A stretch of 64,000 bases of DNA from Clostridiales bacterium. Its GTDB lineage: Bacteria; Bacillota; Clostridia; Lachnospirales; Lachnospiraceae. Location: assembly GCA_019420275.1 (NCBI GenBank), contig JAHZHN010000008.1:1-64000 (forward strand). Reading direction: 5' to 3'. Made by a program: the position numbers and the translations under genes. The notes below the pieces were generated by a model. The model saw only the letters and a list, made by a program, of their open reading frames with translations. It made no database searches and was not told the DNA's origin. Shown piece by piece: positions 53,123 to 62,489 of this stretch (position 1 is its first letter; each line of letters opens with the position of its first letter).

Positions 53123-54848
53123 CAGCTTCTACCTCCTCTCTTGTCATCTGAGACTCACAGATTTCCCGGTAAAGATGACAGTTCCTCAGCAGCTCCTTAT
53201 GAGTCCCTTTTCCTGCCGTCCTTCCATTGTCCAGCACAAGAATCTGGTCCGCATTTTTCACTGCAGATACTCTTTGTGATACAATAAATACCGTCATCTG
53301 ATCTGTTCTTCGGGCAATCGCTCTTCTAAGCCTTGCATCTGTTGCAAAATCAAGAGCAGATGCACTGTCATCCAAAATCAAAATAGAAGGTTTTCTTACC
53401 AGCGCTCTTGCGATTGTAAGGCGTTGTTTTTGACCGCCTGAGAGATTTCGCCCATTCTGCTGAATCTGGAAATCCAGTCCTTCTCCCTTCTGTTCAACAA
53501 AATCCAGCGCTTGAGCTGTTTCCAGCGCTTCATAAATTTCTTCATCTGTCGCATCCTGATTTCCCCACCGCATATTGTCCCGCAAAGTTCCGCGAAATAA
53601 TGCAGCTTTTTGTGGTACAAATCCTATCTTTTCTCTCAGATTCTTCATCTTGAAATCTTTGATGCTTCGTCCTCCAATCTGAATTTCTCCTTCTTTGGCC
53701 TCATAAAATCTTGGAATCAGATTCATCAGAGTCGTTTTCCCGGATCCGGTTCCCCCAATCACTCCTATCGTATCTCCCTGCATTGCGCAAAAAGACACAT
53801 TTTCCACCGCCGGCCGCTTCGCCCCGGCATAAGAGTAGGAAACATCATGAAAGGCAACTTCCGCAGCCCCTTGAATTTCAAAGTCCTGCGAACCATCCGG
53901 AATGCTGGCTTTAATCTGAAATATACTCTCCACACGATTCAAACTGGCTGCTGCCCGGGACAGTAAAATCATCAGATTAGCCAGCTTGATCAATTCCGTC
54001 AAAATCTGAGACATATAATTGATCAGTGCGATTACTTGTCCCTGGGTCAGCCGTCCTGCATATACCTGTTTTCCTCCGGCCCATAACACCCCTACAATTC
54101 CCAAATTAATGATGATATAAGTTACAGGATTCAAAAGTGCTGATATTTTCCCTACAAAAATCTGACACCGGTACAGATTCTGATTGGAACAATCAAATTC
54201 CTTCATTTCACTTTCCTGGCGGTTAAAAGCACGGATCACTCGAATCCCCAAAAGATTCTCCCTTGTTTTTTGCAGCACATCATCCAGTTGTTTCTGAACA
54301 TTTTGATACAAAGGCATACTTACCAGAAGGATCAGAAAAACCACAATAAATAAGACCGGAATCGTCACAGCAAATACGACAGCGGTTCTTTGATCCACCA
54401 CAAACGCCATAAAGACCGCTCCCAGCACAACAAAAGGAGACCTTAAAAACAGGCGCAAAAACATATTAACACCGTTTTGCACCTGATTGATATCACTCGT
54501 CATCCTGGTAATCAGTGTCGACGTTCCGATTTCATCAATCTCCTGATACGTAAATTTTCCCATATGTGCAAAAAGATCATTTCTCATGGCAGTTCCCGCA
54601 GACACAGCCGACTTCGCTGCGAAATACTGAGCCGTGGCTGAACTGATAAACCCGACAATTCCAAGCGCCACCATCAAACACCCCATACGAATCAGATATC
54701 CCTGATTCTTCCCGGCAACGCCTATGTCGATCATATTGGCAACTACAAGAGGCACTAGCAGTTCAAAACTTGCTTCCAGCATCTTAAATAAAGGTGCTAA
54801 AATGGTTTCCTTTAGATTTTTTCTCAAATATCTTAATAATCGATTCAT
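53112..54848 (-). CDS. ABC exporter half-transporter with degenerate Walker B (first gene of pair)
   Basis: A 578-residue membrane-plus-ATPase half-transporter (MdlA/BmrC-like). Walker A GGTGSGKTT and signature LSGGQKQR are canonical, but the Walker B reads ILILDDSASALD, with Asp replacing the catalytic Glu. This marks it as the subunit contributing the degenerate site in a heterodimeric exporter. It lies 18 bases downstream of the PRD regulator gene. Confidence 0.94.
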   Translation of the reverse strand: MNRLLRYLRKNLKETILAPLFKMLEASFELLVPLVVANMIDIGVAGKNQGYLIRMGCLMVALGIVGFISSATAQYFAAKSAVSAGTAMRNDLFAHMGKFTYQEIDEIGTSTLITRMTSDINQVQNGVNMFLRLFLRSPFVVLGAVFMAFVVDQRTAVVFAVTIPVLFIVVFLILLVSMPLYQNVQKQLDDVLQKTRENLLGIRVIRAFNRQESEMKEFDCSNQNLYRCQIFVGKISALLNPVTYIIINLGIVGVLWAGGKQVYAGRLTQGQVIALINYMSQILTELIKLANLMILLSRAAASLNRVESIFQIKASIPDGSQDFEIQGAAEVAFHDVSYSYAGAKRPAVENVSFCAMQGDTIGVIGGTGSGKTTLMNLIPRFYEAKEGEIQIGGRSIKDFKMKNLREKIGFVPQKAALFRGTLRDNMRWGNQDATDEEIYEALETAQALDFVEQKGEGLDFQIQQNGRNLSGGQKQRLTIARALVRKPSILILDDSASALDFATDARLRRAIARRTDQMTVFIVSQRVSAVKNADQILVLDNGRTAGKGTHKELLRNCHLYREICESQMTREEVEADAK

Positions 54849-54866
54849 TTCCTATTCCCTACCCAT

Positions 54867-56789
54867 TTAAATATCATTATGAATTCCCATTTCCAGGGCT
54901 TCTTTTACAAGAGAAATAAAATGCTCATAAGATGGATTTCCAATCAGTTTATCCACCAAAGACTTGTCCGCAAAAATCTTAGAAAAATAATTCCATAGCT
55001 GAAATGCCTGATTATTATTTTTCCCTACATGCATTAACATGATGAGGTTTACCTCATTTTTTTCACTATCCCAGAGAATAGGCTTCTTTGATACATAAAC
55101 TGCCACAAACGTATCAGAGGAAGTGGCATACATTGGATGCGGCACTGCAATATTTTTGCTAAAGAACGTGCTTCCAATTTTCTCTCTTTGGAGTACCTGA
55201 TTCAAAAAATCTTCTGTCTGAAAATGTTCTGCTGCCAGACCGCATAAAGTTTTGAGCACTTGTTTCTTGGAACTGCTGTCAGAAACACAGAACAATTCCG
55301 GATAGAACATTGCTACCACATCTTCCATATCCTTAAATCCATCGATATTCAATTTGATGTTCATATAGTCATGCTGATTTGGGAATGTATCTATATACAT
55401 AGCCAGACCCTTATCAAAAAATTCCTCTTTTTCCGTCGTTAGAAAAACTCCATACTCATCCAGCATTTCTTCCGTTACATCCATCGGATTCACAAAATCT
55501 ACCGCAGAGATATACTCAGAAAACCAACGAAGCAGTGTCTGTTTCAACAGCAGAGTCATACTTTTCTTCATGGAAGAGATTACCAAGATCTTTATCTTTC
55601 CGCTGCGGTTGTTAATTTCCAGCAGACTGCTGTAAAAATGAACCGCCAGCAGCGCCATCTCATCTTCTGAAACTTTCTTTCCGTATTTTTGATACAAAAG
55701 AGAGGCGAAATATATACTGATATCATATCCTAGAGGGAAGGTCTCCCTGATATATTCCAGCATATCATTCTTCATCTGCATATCATACTTAATACGGATG
55801 CTCAAAGACATGCAGTGAAGAGCCAGCGTAATCCGCAGATTAATATTGTCAGTAAAATCCACTCCAAAATTGCTTTTGATAGCCTCCAGCGCTTCTGATA
55901 TAAACTCATCCATCTCCGGAGTAATGGTATCAGAATCTCTATTGTTTCCCTGTCCTCTAAGATATACAGAAAGATAACGTACTTCTTCATCCGAAACCTT
56001 AATAAAAAATCTGCGGCCTATCTTTTCAAAAACATCTTTGGAAATCTTATATTCTTCTCCCAGTTCTTCTGTAATCTCCAGTTCCCCGGGCTGAATGTAA
56101 AATCCATCTCCCATCCGGCAGATCATAATGTTCAAAAACAGAATAGTATTGCTGAAATCCGTATCCATAATATGATATTTATGCTCTACAAATATTTCCG
56201 TCAGAATATTTTTAATCTTCGCCAGCTGCCGTTCATCAATATAAAGCATTCCCTGCTCATTCTTTACATGAGCAAGATACAGATCCTGATCCGCCAGGCA
56301 TCGTCTTTTGTTGATCTCGGTACCATCAATCATGACCTTATTACTGCCTCTTAGAAGTTCCAGTGAAAACTGCCTCAATATCTCTTCTACCTTCTTAAGA
56401 TCATTTAAGATCGTTGATCTGGACACATAAAACTTATCTTCCATCTCGGAAATAGAAATAGCTCTGTGACGGTTTAGCAGCAGAAGAAGAATGTTTGTGA
56501 CACGGCTGGTCGGATAATTTAATGACCCCGTCGTATATTGCTGATACAAAGAATTTACAAAGGCAGAAAATTCATCATGATTCTCCACTTGGATACAGCT
56601 TCCTTTTGACGCCTTTGATATCAAATTTGCACAGGATTCCTCTTCCAGTTCTTTCCGAATCACCTTCATATCTCCCTGGATCGTTCTTAGGGAAACCCCT
56701 AGTTTATCAGCAAAATAAGAGGCTGTTAGGAACTCATCTGAATGATTGCAAAATTCCATTAAAATTTCAATTTGACGTTGGTTTAACAT
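54867..56789 (-). CDS. PRD-containing transcriptional regulator (MtlR/LicR type)
   Basis: A 640-residue PTS-controlled regulator. Two N-terminal helix-turn-helix domains (about 1-60 and 85-130), two PRD domains (about 175-385) with conserved histidines, a IIB-like segment (about 395-480) and a C-terminal IIA-type domain with the active His in NIAVPHPMYATSSD. Such proteins activate PTS or sugar operons according to phosphorylation state. Here it is the first gene of an operon with an ABC exporter pair, an unusual partnership; it may also control the PTS clusters in trans. Confidence 0.92.
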   Translation of the reverse strand: MLNQRQIEILMEFCNHSDEFLTASYFADKLGVSLRTIQGDMKVIRKELEEESCANLISKASKGSCIQVENHDEFSAFVNSLYQQYTTGSLNYPTSRVTNILLLLLNRHRAISISEMEDKFYVSRSTILNDLKKVEEILRQFSLELLRGSNKVMIDGTEINKRRCLADQDLYLAHVKNEQGMLYIDERQLAKIKNILTEIFVEHKYHIMDTDFSNTILFLNIMICRMGDGFYIQPGELEITEELGEEYKISKDVFEKIGRRFFIKVSDEEVRYLSVYLRGQGNNRDSDTITPEMDEFISEALEAIKSNFGVDFTDNINLRITLALHCMSLSIRIKYDMQMKNDMLEYIRETFPLGYDISIYFASLLYQKYGKKVSEDEMALLAVHFYSSLLEINNRSGKIKILVISSMKKSMTLLLKQTLLRWFSEYISAVDFVNPMDVTEEMLDEYGVFLTTEKEEFFDKGLAMYIDTFPNQHDYMNIKLNIDGFKDMEDVVAMFYPELFCVSDSSSKKQVLKTLCGLAAEHFQTEDFLNQVLQREKIGSTFFSKNIAVPHPMYATSSDTFVAVYVSKKPILWDSEKNEVNLIMLMHVGKNNNQAFQLWNYFSKIFADKSLVDKLIGNPSYEHFISLVKEALEMGIHNDI

Positions 56790-56977
56790 TTGTATTCCTC
56801 TTTTTTCTAGTGCTTCGTTGTCTTATTTTCCCATAGCCATTGGTAATATTCCTTATTATACCCTAACCTTCGTTTCTTTCGCAACCGATGAATTCCCTTC
56901 TGTTTCGCCACTGGACGATTTCCTGGGAATCCGATATACTATTATTAACAAAATGAATGAGGAGGTATCACTATCTT

Positions 56978-57892
56978 ATGAAAAAACCTGCTTTAGTAAT
57001 TCTTGCCGCCGGAATGGGCAGCCGGTACGGCGGATTAAAGCAAATGGATCCCATGGATCCTCAGGGTCACGCAATCATTGACTATTCTATCTATGACGCA
57101 AAACGCGCTGGCTTTGGAAAAATTGTCTTCGTAATAAAAAAAGCGATTGAAAAAGATTTTAAAGAAACAATTGGAAGCCGGATTCCGGATGATCTGGAAG
57201 TATGCTACGCATTTCAGGAAGTCGACTGCCTTCCTGACGGCTATCAGGTTCCGGAAGGAAGAGAAAAGCCATGGGGAACTGCCCATGCAGTCCTGTGCGC
57301 CAAGCCATTTATCCATGAACCTTTTGCCGTAATCAACGCAGATGACTATTACGGCGTCAGCGGCTTCCAGGTCATGGCAGATTTTCTTACATCTCATCCG
57401 GACGGATCCCCTGCTCCTTTTGCCATGGTAGGATATCATCTTGGCAATACAGTCACCGATCACGGCTATGTTTCCCGCGGAATCTGTGAAGTGGACGACA
57501 GCCGCCAGCTGATTTCCATTACAGAACGTACTCACATTGAAAAACGCGGTGACCACGCTGAATACACAGAAGATGACGGAACTACCTGGACATCTCTTCC
57601 ATATGATAAACTGGTCTCCATGAATTTCTTTGGCTTTCAGCCGATGATCATGGAGGAACTGGAAAAAGGCTTTCCAATATTCCTGGATCAGGCTCTGACC
57701 GAAAATCCACTGAAAGGGGAATACTTTATCCCAAGTGTTGCCAGTTCTCTGCTTTCCCAGGGCAAGGCGACCATGGAAGTTCTGGTTTCTCAAGACCAGT
57801 GGTATGGCGTTACCTATCCAGAGGACAAACAAAATGTCATGGATGCACTGCAGTCTTTAAAAGACCAGGGAATCTATCCTCAGAAATTTTAG
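56978..57892 (+). CDS. NTP-transferase (sugar nucleotidyltransferase-like) protein
   Basis: A 304-residue nucleotidyltransferase with the N-terminal signature VILAAGMGSRYGGLKQMDPM, GTAHAVLCAKPFI and INADDYYG (metal Asp pair). It should join a nucleotide to a sugar or polyol phosphate, but the product cannot be assigned. The start at 56978 is used because GAGGAGG lies 15 bases upstream; the longer frame starts within that site. Single gene with its own terminator. Confidence 0.85.
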   Translation: MKKPALVILAAGMGSRYGGLKQMDPMDPQGHAIIDYSIYDAKRAGFGKIVFVIKKAIEKDFKETIGSRIPDDLEVCYAFQEVDCLPDGYQVPEGREKPWGTAHAVLCAKPFIHEPFAVINADDYYGVSGFQVMADFLTSHPDGSPAPFAMVGYHLGNTVTDHGYVSRGICEVDDSRQLISITERTHIEKRGDHAEYTEDDGTTWTSLPYDKLVSMNFFGFQPMIMEELEKGFPIFLDQALTENPLKGEYFIPSVASSLLSQGKATMEVLVSQDQWYGVTYPEDKQNVMDALQSLKDQGIYPQKF

Positions 57893-57900
57893 CCTATATA

Positions 57901-57938
57901 AAAAATACCGGCAGATATTCATCTGCCGGTATTTTTTA
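57901..57938 (+). terminator. Terminator after the nucleotidyltransferase gene
   Basis: AAATACCGGCAGAT/ATCTGCCGGTATTT perfect stem with a 4-base loop and T-run. The following 230 bases to the next stop codon are AT-rich with no recognised feature. Confidence 0.92.
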
Positions 57939-58168
57939 TTGAGTGTGTATCTAGAAGTTTACGAATTGTTTTGTAAACTCATTCCCTGTTTTCATATAAA
58001 AACTATGTCATATTCAAAATAATTTTGTAATATTTTTGTAACTTATAGTTTGAGTTTACCTTCATTTTCTTGCAATGTCAACCATTGTACGAAAAAAAAT
58101 ACACACTTTTTAACATTTATTCCACTTATTATTTCAAAATTATTACATTAAATTTAGAATATCTATAC

Positions 58169-58993
58169 CTAGATCACTAAATCAATCACACCATCTAAAT
58201 ATATATTCTCCAAATTCTCAATCAGGCCATTGTCACAGGCTTCCGTCAATTTCGGATCGATTGGGAGTTTTCCAAGAACTGGAACCTGATATTTTTCCGC
58301 AATCTCATCGATATGGCTGTCGCCAAAGACCCGAATCTCTTTTCCACAGTCTGGACATTTGATATAACTCATATTTTCAATCAGACCAAGGACTGGAATA
58401 TTCATCATCTTCGCCATATTGACTGCCTTCTCCACGATCATGCCCACCAGTTCCTGAGGTGTGGCTACAACGACAATTCCATCCAGAGGAACAGACTGGA
58501 ATACCGTCAGAGGAACTTCTCCTGTTCCAGGAGGCATATCTACAAACATTACGTCAATATCTTTCCATAATGTCTTCCCCCAAAACTGTTTTACTACATC
58601 AGAAACGACCGGACCTCTCCATATAACTGGCTGTGTCTCTTCCTCCAGCATAAGATTCAATGATACAACCTCAATTCCGAAATTCGTCAATGCCGGCATG
58701 ATAATTCCTTCTGCATTGCCCAGGAGCCTCTCATGAAGCCCAAAAGCCTGCGGAATGGATGGACCAGTTACATCTCCATCCAAAATTGCCGTGTGCAGCC
58801 CCTTGCGCATTGCAGCCACTGCAAGAAGAGATGTTGTCATAGACTTTCCGACACCGCCTTTGCCGCTGACGATACCGATCACTTTCTTTACACTGCTCTC
58901 GCGATATAATGGTTCCAGAAAATTGGTCTGTTCCTGTGTTCTGCTGCCGCAGTTCGCACTGCAGCTTCCGCAATCATGATTACAATCACTCAT
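58169..58993 (-). CDS. Mrp/NBP35-family iron-sulfur carrier ATPase
   Basis: A 274-residue P-loop ATPase that delivers Fe-S clusters to apoproteins. It has an N-terminal four-cysteine motif (CNHDCGSCSANCG), the deviant Walker A GIVSGKGGVGKS (about 39-50), the DGDVTGPSIP switch and the bridging CPDC cysteine pair near the C-terminus. The N-terminal cysteines make it resemble eukaryotic NBP35 and archaeal types. It starts 3 bases after the rpe stop. Confidence 0.93.
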   Translation of the reverse strand: MSDCNHDCGSCSANCGSRTQEQTNFLEPLYRESSVKKVIGIVSGKGGVGKSMTTSLLAVAAMRKGLHTAILDGDVTGPSIPQAFGLHERLLGNAEGIIMPALTNFGIEVVSLNLMLEEETQPVIWRGPVVSDVVKQFWGKTLWKDIDVMFVDMPPGTGEVPLTVFQSVPLDGIVVVATPQELVGMIVEKAVNMAKMMNIPVLGLIENMSYIKCPDCGKEIRVFGDSHIDEIAEKYQVPVLGKLPIDPKLTEACDNGLIENLENIYLDGVIDLVI

Positions 58994-58996
58994 TGC

Positions 58997-59653
58997 TTAT
59001 TCCTCCATTGCTTTCAAAAGTTTTTTTACATTGGCCTCAATATCGCCATTAAATGCCGCAGAGCCCGCAACAAATACATTCGCTCCGCATTCTTTGATAT
59101 GTCCGATGTTATCCGCTGTCACACCGCCGTCTACTTCAATATCAAGATTCAGTCCTCGATCACTGGCCATCTTTCTTAAATCCCGAATCTTCTGATCCAT
59201 TGCATCAATATAGGCCTGTCCGCCATATCCTGGATTCACAGTCATGATCAATACCATGTCAATGTCATCCAAAATATGCTCCAAAGCACACAACGGAGTT
59301 GCCGGATTCAAGGAAACACCTACTTTACATCCTGCTGCTTTCACCTGCTGGATTGCTCTGTGCAGATGTTTGGTAGATTCCACATGCAAAGTAATCAAAT
59401 CTGCGCCGCTTTCCACAAATTCTTCAATGTATCTGCCAGGTTCTTCAATCATCAGATGCACATCAAATACTTTGTCCGTCTCTTTTCGAAGAGATTTGAT
59501 TACCGGAAATCCTAAAGAAATATTCGGAACAAAGGATCCGTCCATAACATCAATATGGATCCACTGAGCGCCGGCATCTGCCGCTTTCTTCACGTCCTCA
59601 CCAAGTCTCGCAAAATCTGCAGATAAAATTGACGGGGATAAAATATACTCCAT
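58997..59653 (-). CDS. rpe: Ribulose-phosphate 3-epimerase
   Basis: A 218-residue housekeeping Rpe of the pentose phosphate pathway. Canonical motifs: SPSILSADFARLGEDV, HIDVMDGSFVPN, DVHLMIEEP, MTVNPGYGGQ and VDGGV. Unlike the diverged cluster 1 paralog, all metal and substrate residues match the classic enzyme. It is cotranscribed with the Mrp gene. Confidence 0.97.
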   Translation of the reverse strand: MEYILSPSILSADFARLGEDVKKAADAGAQWIHIDVMDGSFVPNISLGFPVIKSLRKETDKVFDVHLMIEEPGRYIEEFVESGADLITLHVESTKHLHRAIQQVKAAGCKVGVSLNPATPLCALEHILDDIDMVLIMTVNPGYGGQAYIDAMDQKIRDLRKMASDRGLNLDIEVDGGVTADNIGHIKECGANVFVAGSAAFNGDIEANVKKLLKAMEE

Positions 59654-59751
59654 AATTCTTTCTCCTTTACCATATTTGTTCTTATTATAGCACAGGTTTC
59701 AAAATTAAGTACATTTTTCCCCGAAAAACTCATATCATTCTTATGTAATTT

Positions 59752-61392
59752 TTAACTTCTCTCAATTATTTTTCCCATTTCCTGGGCAATATTCCAGAGG
59801 TGATCTCCAATTCGCTCAAAGTCTGTTAATAATTCAGAGAACACGACGCATGCTTCATCGTTGCACACACCTTTTCTGATTCGCTCCAGATGATTATCAT
59901 AAAATTCATCTGTCTTCTTATCAATAAAGTTTTCAGATTCATGGATTTTCTGCAGCCATTCCTTCGGATTTTCCGGTGCCTGTTTGATCCTTTCAAACAT
60001 CTGTCCACAGATATCCTGCATTTCCTGCATTTCCTGAATAGCTTCTTTCGAAAATGTAATCTGCTTTTCTTTCAGAAGATTGGTATAATCACAGATATTA
60101 ACCGCATGATCTCCTATTCTCTCAATATTTCCCGTCATTTCAAAATAAGAGCCAATATTCTTAGAATTCTTTTCGTTTGTTTCATGGATCATCATCTTGG
60201 AGATTGATCTTGAAATCTCCTTATTCAGATAATCAATATAGCTCTCTCTCTCTTCCACATCTTCGATTGCTTCAGTATCCGCATGGATAAACGCATGGAA
60301 ACTCTTGTCCACATTGATTTTTGCCATATCGAGCATTCTTTCAATCTCTTTTCTGGCTCCTTCCAAATGCATAGCAGATGTTCCGATAACCGCATCCATT
60401 CCTGTATCAACAGATTTCAGATACTTCAAATGTTTATGCTTTTCTTTCTCTTCTTCTTTCTCCGGTAAAATCAGAACAGCAAGTTTTGCAAGATAATTTC
60501 CAAATGGAATCAATAAGATTGTCGTCGTTATATTAAACAGCGTATGCATATTTGCAATCTGCTTTGAAATATTTGCACCACTAAAGCCAGCTACTATATC
60601 TGTCAGAGGGGACACGAGACATACGATCGTAAATATAGCTGTTCCTATAATGTTAAAGGACAGATGAATGATCGTTGTTCTCTTTGCGCTTCTCTCTGTT
60701 CCAATTGATGCTAATACTGCTGTGATACAGGTACCAATATTCTGTCCAAACAATACGAAGACGGCATCATGGAAACTAATAACACCACTCAGCGCCAGCG
60801 TCTGAAGAATTCCGACAGATGCTGAAGAGGACTGGATAATTGCCGTAAAAATCATTCCTGCCAAAATTCCAACAACAGGATTTGAGAATCTGGTCATCAG
60901 ATTAATAAACGGCGGATAATCTCTTAATGGGATCATTGCGTCTCCCATCATATTCATACCAATGAACAATACACCAAGACCCGCTATAATTTCTCCCACA
61001 TACTGTATCTTGGGATTCTTTACAAACATAATTAGTGCCACACCTAAGAACGCAAAAATTGGAGCAATGGCTCCCACATCCAGTGCGATCAGCTGTCCGG
61101 TAATCGTTGTACCGATATTGGCACCCATGATGATCCAAACTGCCTGATTTAAAGACATCATCCCGGCATTTACAAATCCTACTACCATGACAGTGGTTGC
61201 TGAAGAAGACTGAATTACTGCGGTAATCACCGCTCCTACAATAACACCAAGAAAACGATTAGAAGTCAGCCGCTCAAGAATTTCCTTCATCTTATTTCCG
61301 GCTGCCGATTCTAATCCGGAACTCATCATCTGCATTCCATAAATGAATAAGGCGAGTCCCCCTAGTAATCCTAAGATATTTGTTGCACTCAC
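59752..61392 (-). CDS. Na+/phosphate cotransporter (NptA/PNaS family) with PhoU domain
   Basis: A 546-residue protein. The membrane part has the duplicated QSSSATTVMVVGFVNAG and QSSSASVGILQTLALSG signatures of type II Na/Pi transporters; the last 200 residues form a PhoU-like helical domain (MTGNIERIGDHAVNICDY and DFERIGDHLWNIAQ repeats). It starts with GTG at 61392 after AAAGGAG. The upstream region carries a triple TTAACA-type repeat resembling a PhoP box, fitting phosphate control. Confidence 0.93.
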   Translation of the reverse strand: MSATNILGLLGGLALFIYGMQMMSSGLESAAGNKMKEILERLTSNRFLGVIVGAVITAVIQSSSATTVMVVGFVNAGMMSLNQAVWIIMGANIGTTITGQLIALDVGAIAPIFAFLGVALIMFVKNPKIQYVGEIIAGLGVLFIGMNMMGDAMIPLRDYPPFINLMTRFSNPVVGILAGMIFTAIIQSSSASVGILQTLALSGVISFHDAVFVLFGQNIGTCITAVLASIGTERSAKRTTIIHLSFNIIGTAIFTIVCLVSPLTDIVAGFSGANISKQIANMHTLFNITTTILLIPFGNYLAKLAVLILPEKEEEKEKHKHLKYLKSVDTGMDAVIGTSAMHLEGARKEIERMLDMAKINVDKSFHAFIHADTEAIEDVEERESYIDYLNKEISRSISKMMIHETNEKNSKNIGSYFEMTGNIERIGDHAVNICDYTNLLKEKQITFSKEAIQEMQEMQDICGQMFERIKQAPENPKEWLQKIHESENFIDKKTDEFYDNHLERIRKGVCNDEACVVFSELLTDFERIGDHLWNIAQEMGKIIERS

Positions 61393-61431
61393 TTTTTTTC
61401 TCCTTTGCCTTTCATATAAATTTCACATATA

Positions 61432-61462
61432 TTTTACAACGATTTTATTTTACACGATTTTA
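61432..61462. repeat. Short tandem repeat upstream of the phosphate transporter
   Basis: Two nearly identical 15-16 base units, TTTTAC(A)ACGATTTTA, lie head to tail between the PhoP-like box and the start codon, probably near the transcription start. Meaning unknown. Confidence 0.45.
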
Positions 61463-61473
61463 TGACACTTTTC

Positions 61474-61501
61474 TGTTAAATTTATGTAAAATATTTGTTA
61501 A
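61474..61501 (-). promoter_or_regulatory. PhoP-box-like triple direct repeat
   Basis: On the minus strand TTAACA (61496-61501), TTTACA (61485-61490) and TTAACA (61474-61479) are spaced exactly 11 bases apart. This matches the TT(A/T/C)ACA direct repeats bound by PhoP in Gram-positive bacteria. It is 85-110 bases upstream of the Na/Pi transporter gene. The remaining sequence from 61502 to 61675 is AT-rich with nothing recognised. Confidence 0.6.
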
Positions 61502-61675
61502 TCATTAAAAAATCTATCTTTTCTGCTTTATTTTTTCTATAATTTATAATTTTTGGTATTTTTTGTAATTAAATATAGTCAAAAAAGAACCGGCCAATGT
61601 TTTTCCCTCCTGTTCTCTTTCATCTGATCACTCCAAATTCAATTTTTTTTACAATATAATTTCATTAGAAAACAT

Positions 61676-61709
61676 AAAAGCGCAGACTGCAGCACAGTCC
61701 GCGCTTTTA
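61676..61709 (-). terminator. Terminator after the YtrA-type operon
   Basis: AAAAGCGC-GACTG hairpin with complementary CAGTC-GCGCTTTT arm and T-run on the minus strand, 40 bases after the permease stop. Confidence 0.85.
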
Positions 61710-61748
61710 TTATTTTATTATACAAGAAACATCCTTTCCCAATAATCT

Positions 61749-62489
61749 TTATTCCAGATTCAGGCGTTTTGTCAGGATAAATTCTGTGACTACATGATAT
61801 AGAGCAATTTCCAGCACTCCTATTATTACATAAAGCCATTCATTTACATCTGAGTGAAATCCTTTTCCAAGAATCGGTATCTCCAAAAGATAAAATAAAA
61901 TGGCCAGGACAACATACGCCGCAAAAGAGCAAATAAAACGATTTCTATTGCTAAGCTGGCCAATTGCCATTGCTGCATACAGATGATAAATTCCTCCAAA
62001 GACAAAAACAATCCCAAAGACAATACTGTAAATACCGCAGTTATAAATAAACTGTTTCAGAAATTCTGACTGAATCAGAAAATTGAAGTTCATTCCAGTC
62101 ATTAAGCCCATTCCTATCACCATTAAGAAAATGACCAGCATAGTCCCTATCGTAATGAGAAAACTGCTTAATACCTTAGAAAGAACCAGACTTCTTTCTG
62201 AAACAGGAAGTGTAAACATCAAATAGCCCTCTTCTTTTAACAGTCCCTTCCAGAAACGCTGGATAATCACTACAATGTTCATGACAATCACTGCTGTAAT
62301 CAGCATCAAAAACAGCATCATGGTAATTCCCATGATCAATCCTCCTGTTCCATCCTCATCATTCATGTCAAACAAAGCAGCCCTCACTTGTCCGCTCCAT
62401 AAGATTCCCGTCACAAACATAGCAATCCAAAATGGGATGATGACTTTCAGCATAGACTTTAAATCATATTTCATTAATTTCCCCAGCAT
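61749..62489 (-). CDS. ABC-2 type transporter permease
   Basis: A 246-residue protein with six predicted transmembrane helices, starting MLGKLMKYDLKSMLKVIIPF. Its ATG overlaps the ATPase gene stop (TGATG). The layout GntR-ATPase-permease matches YtrA-type operons, often induced by cell-wall-active agents. Direction and substrate of transport are unknown. Confidence 0.88.
   Translation of the reverse strand: MLGKLMKYDLKSMLKVIIPFWIAMFVTGILWSGQVRAALFDMNDEDGTGGLIMGITMMLFLMLITAVIVMNIVVIIQRFWKGLLKEEGYLMFTLPVSERSLVLSKVLSSFLITIGTMLVIFLMVIGMGLMTGMNFNFLIQSEFLKQFIYNCGIYSIVFGIVFVFGGIYHLYAAMAIGQLSNRNRFICSFAAYVVLAILFYLLEIPILGKGFHSDVNEWLYVIIGVLEIALYHVVTEFILTKRLNLE

Noticed and set aside
57035..57832. Long minus-strand frame of 265 codons
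   Set aside because: Antisense shadow of the nucleotidyltransferase gene, whose signature motifs are clear on the plus strand.
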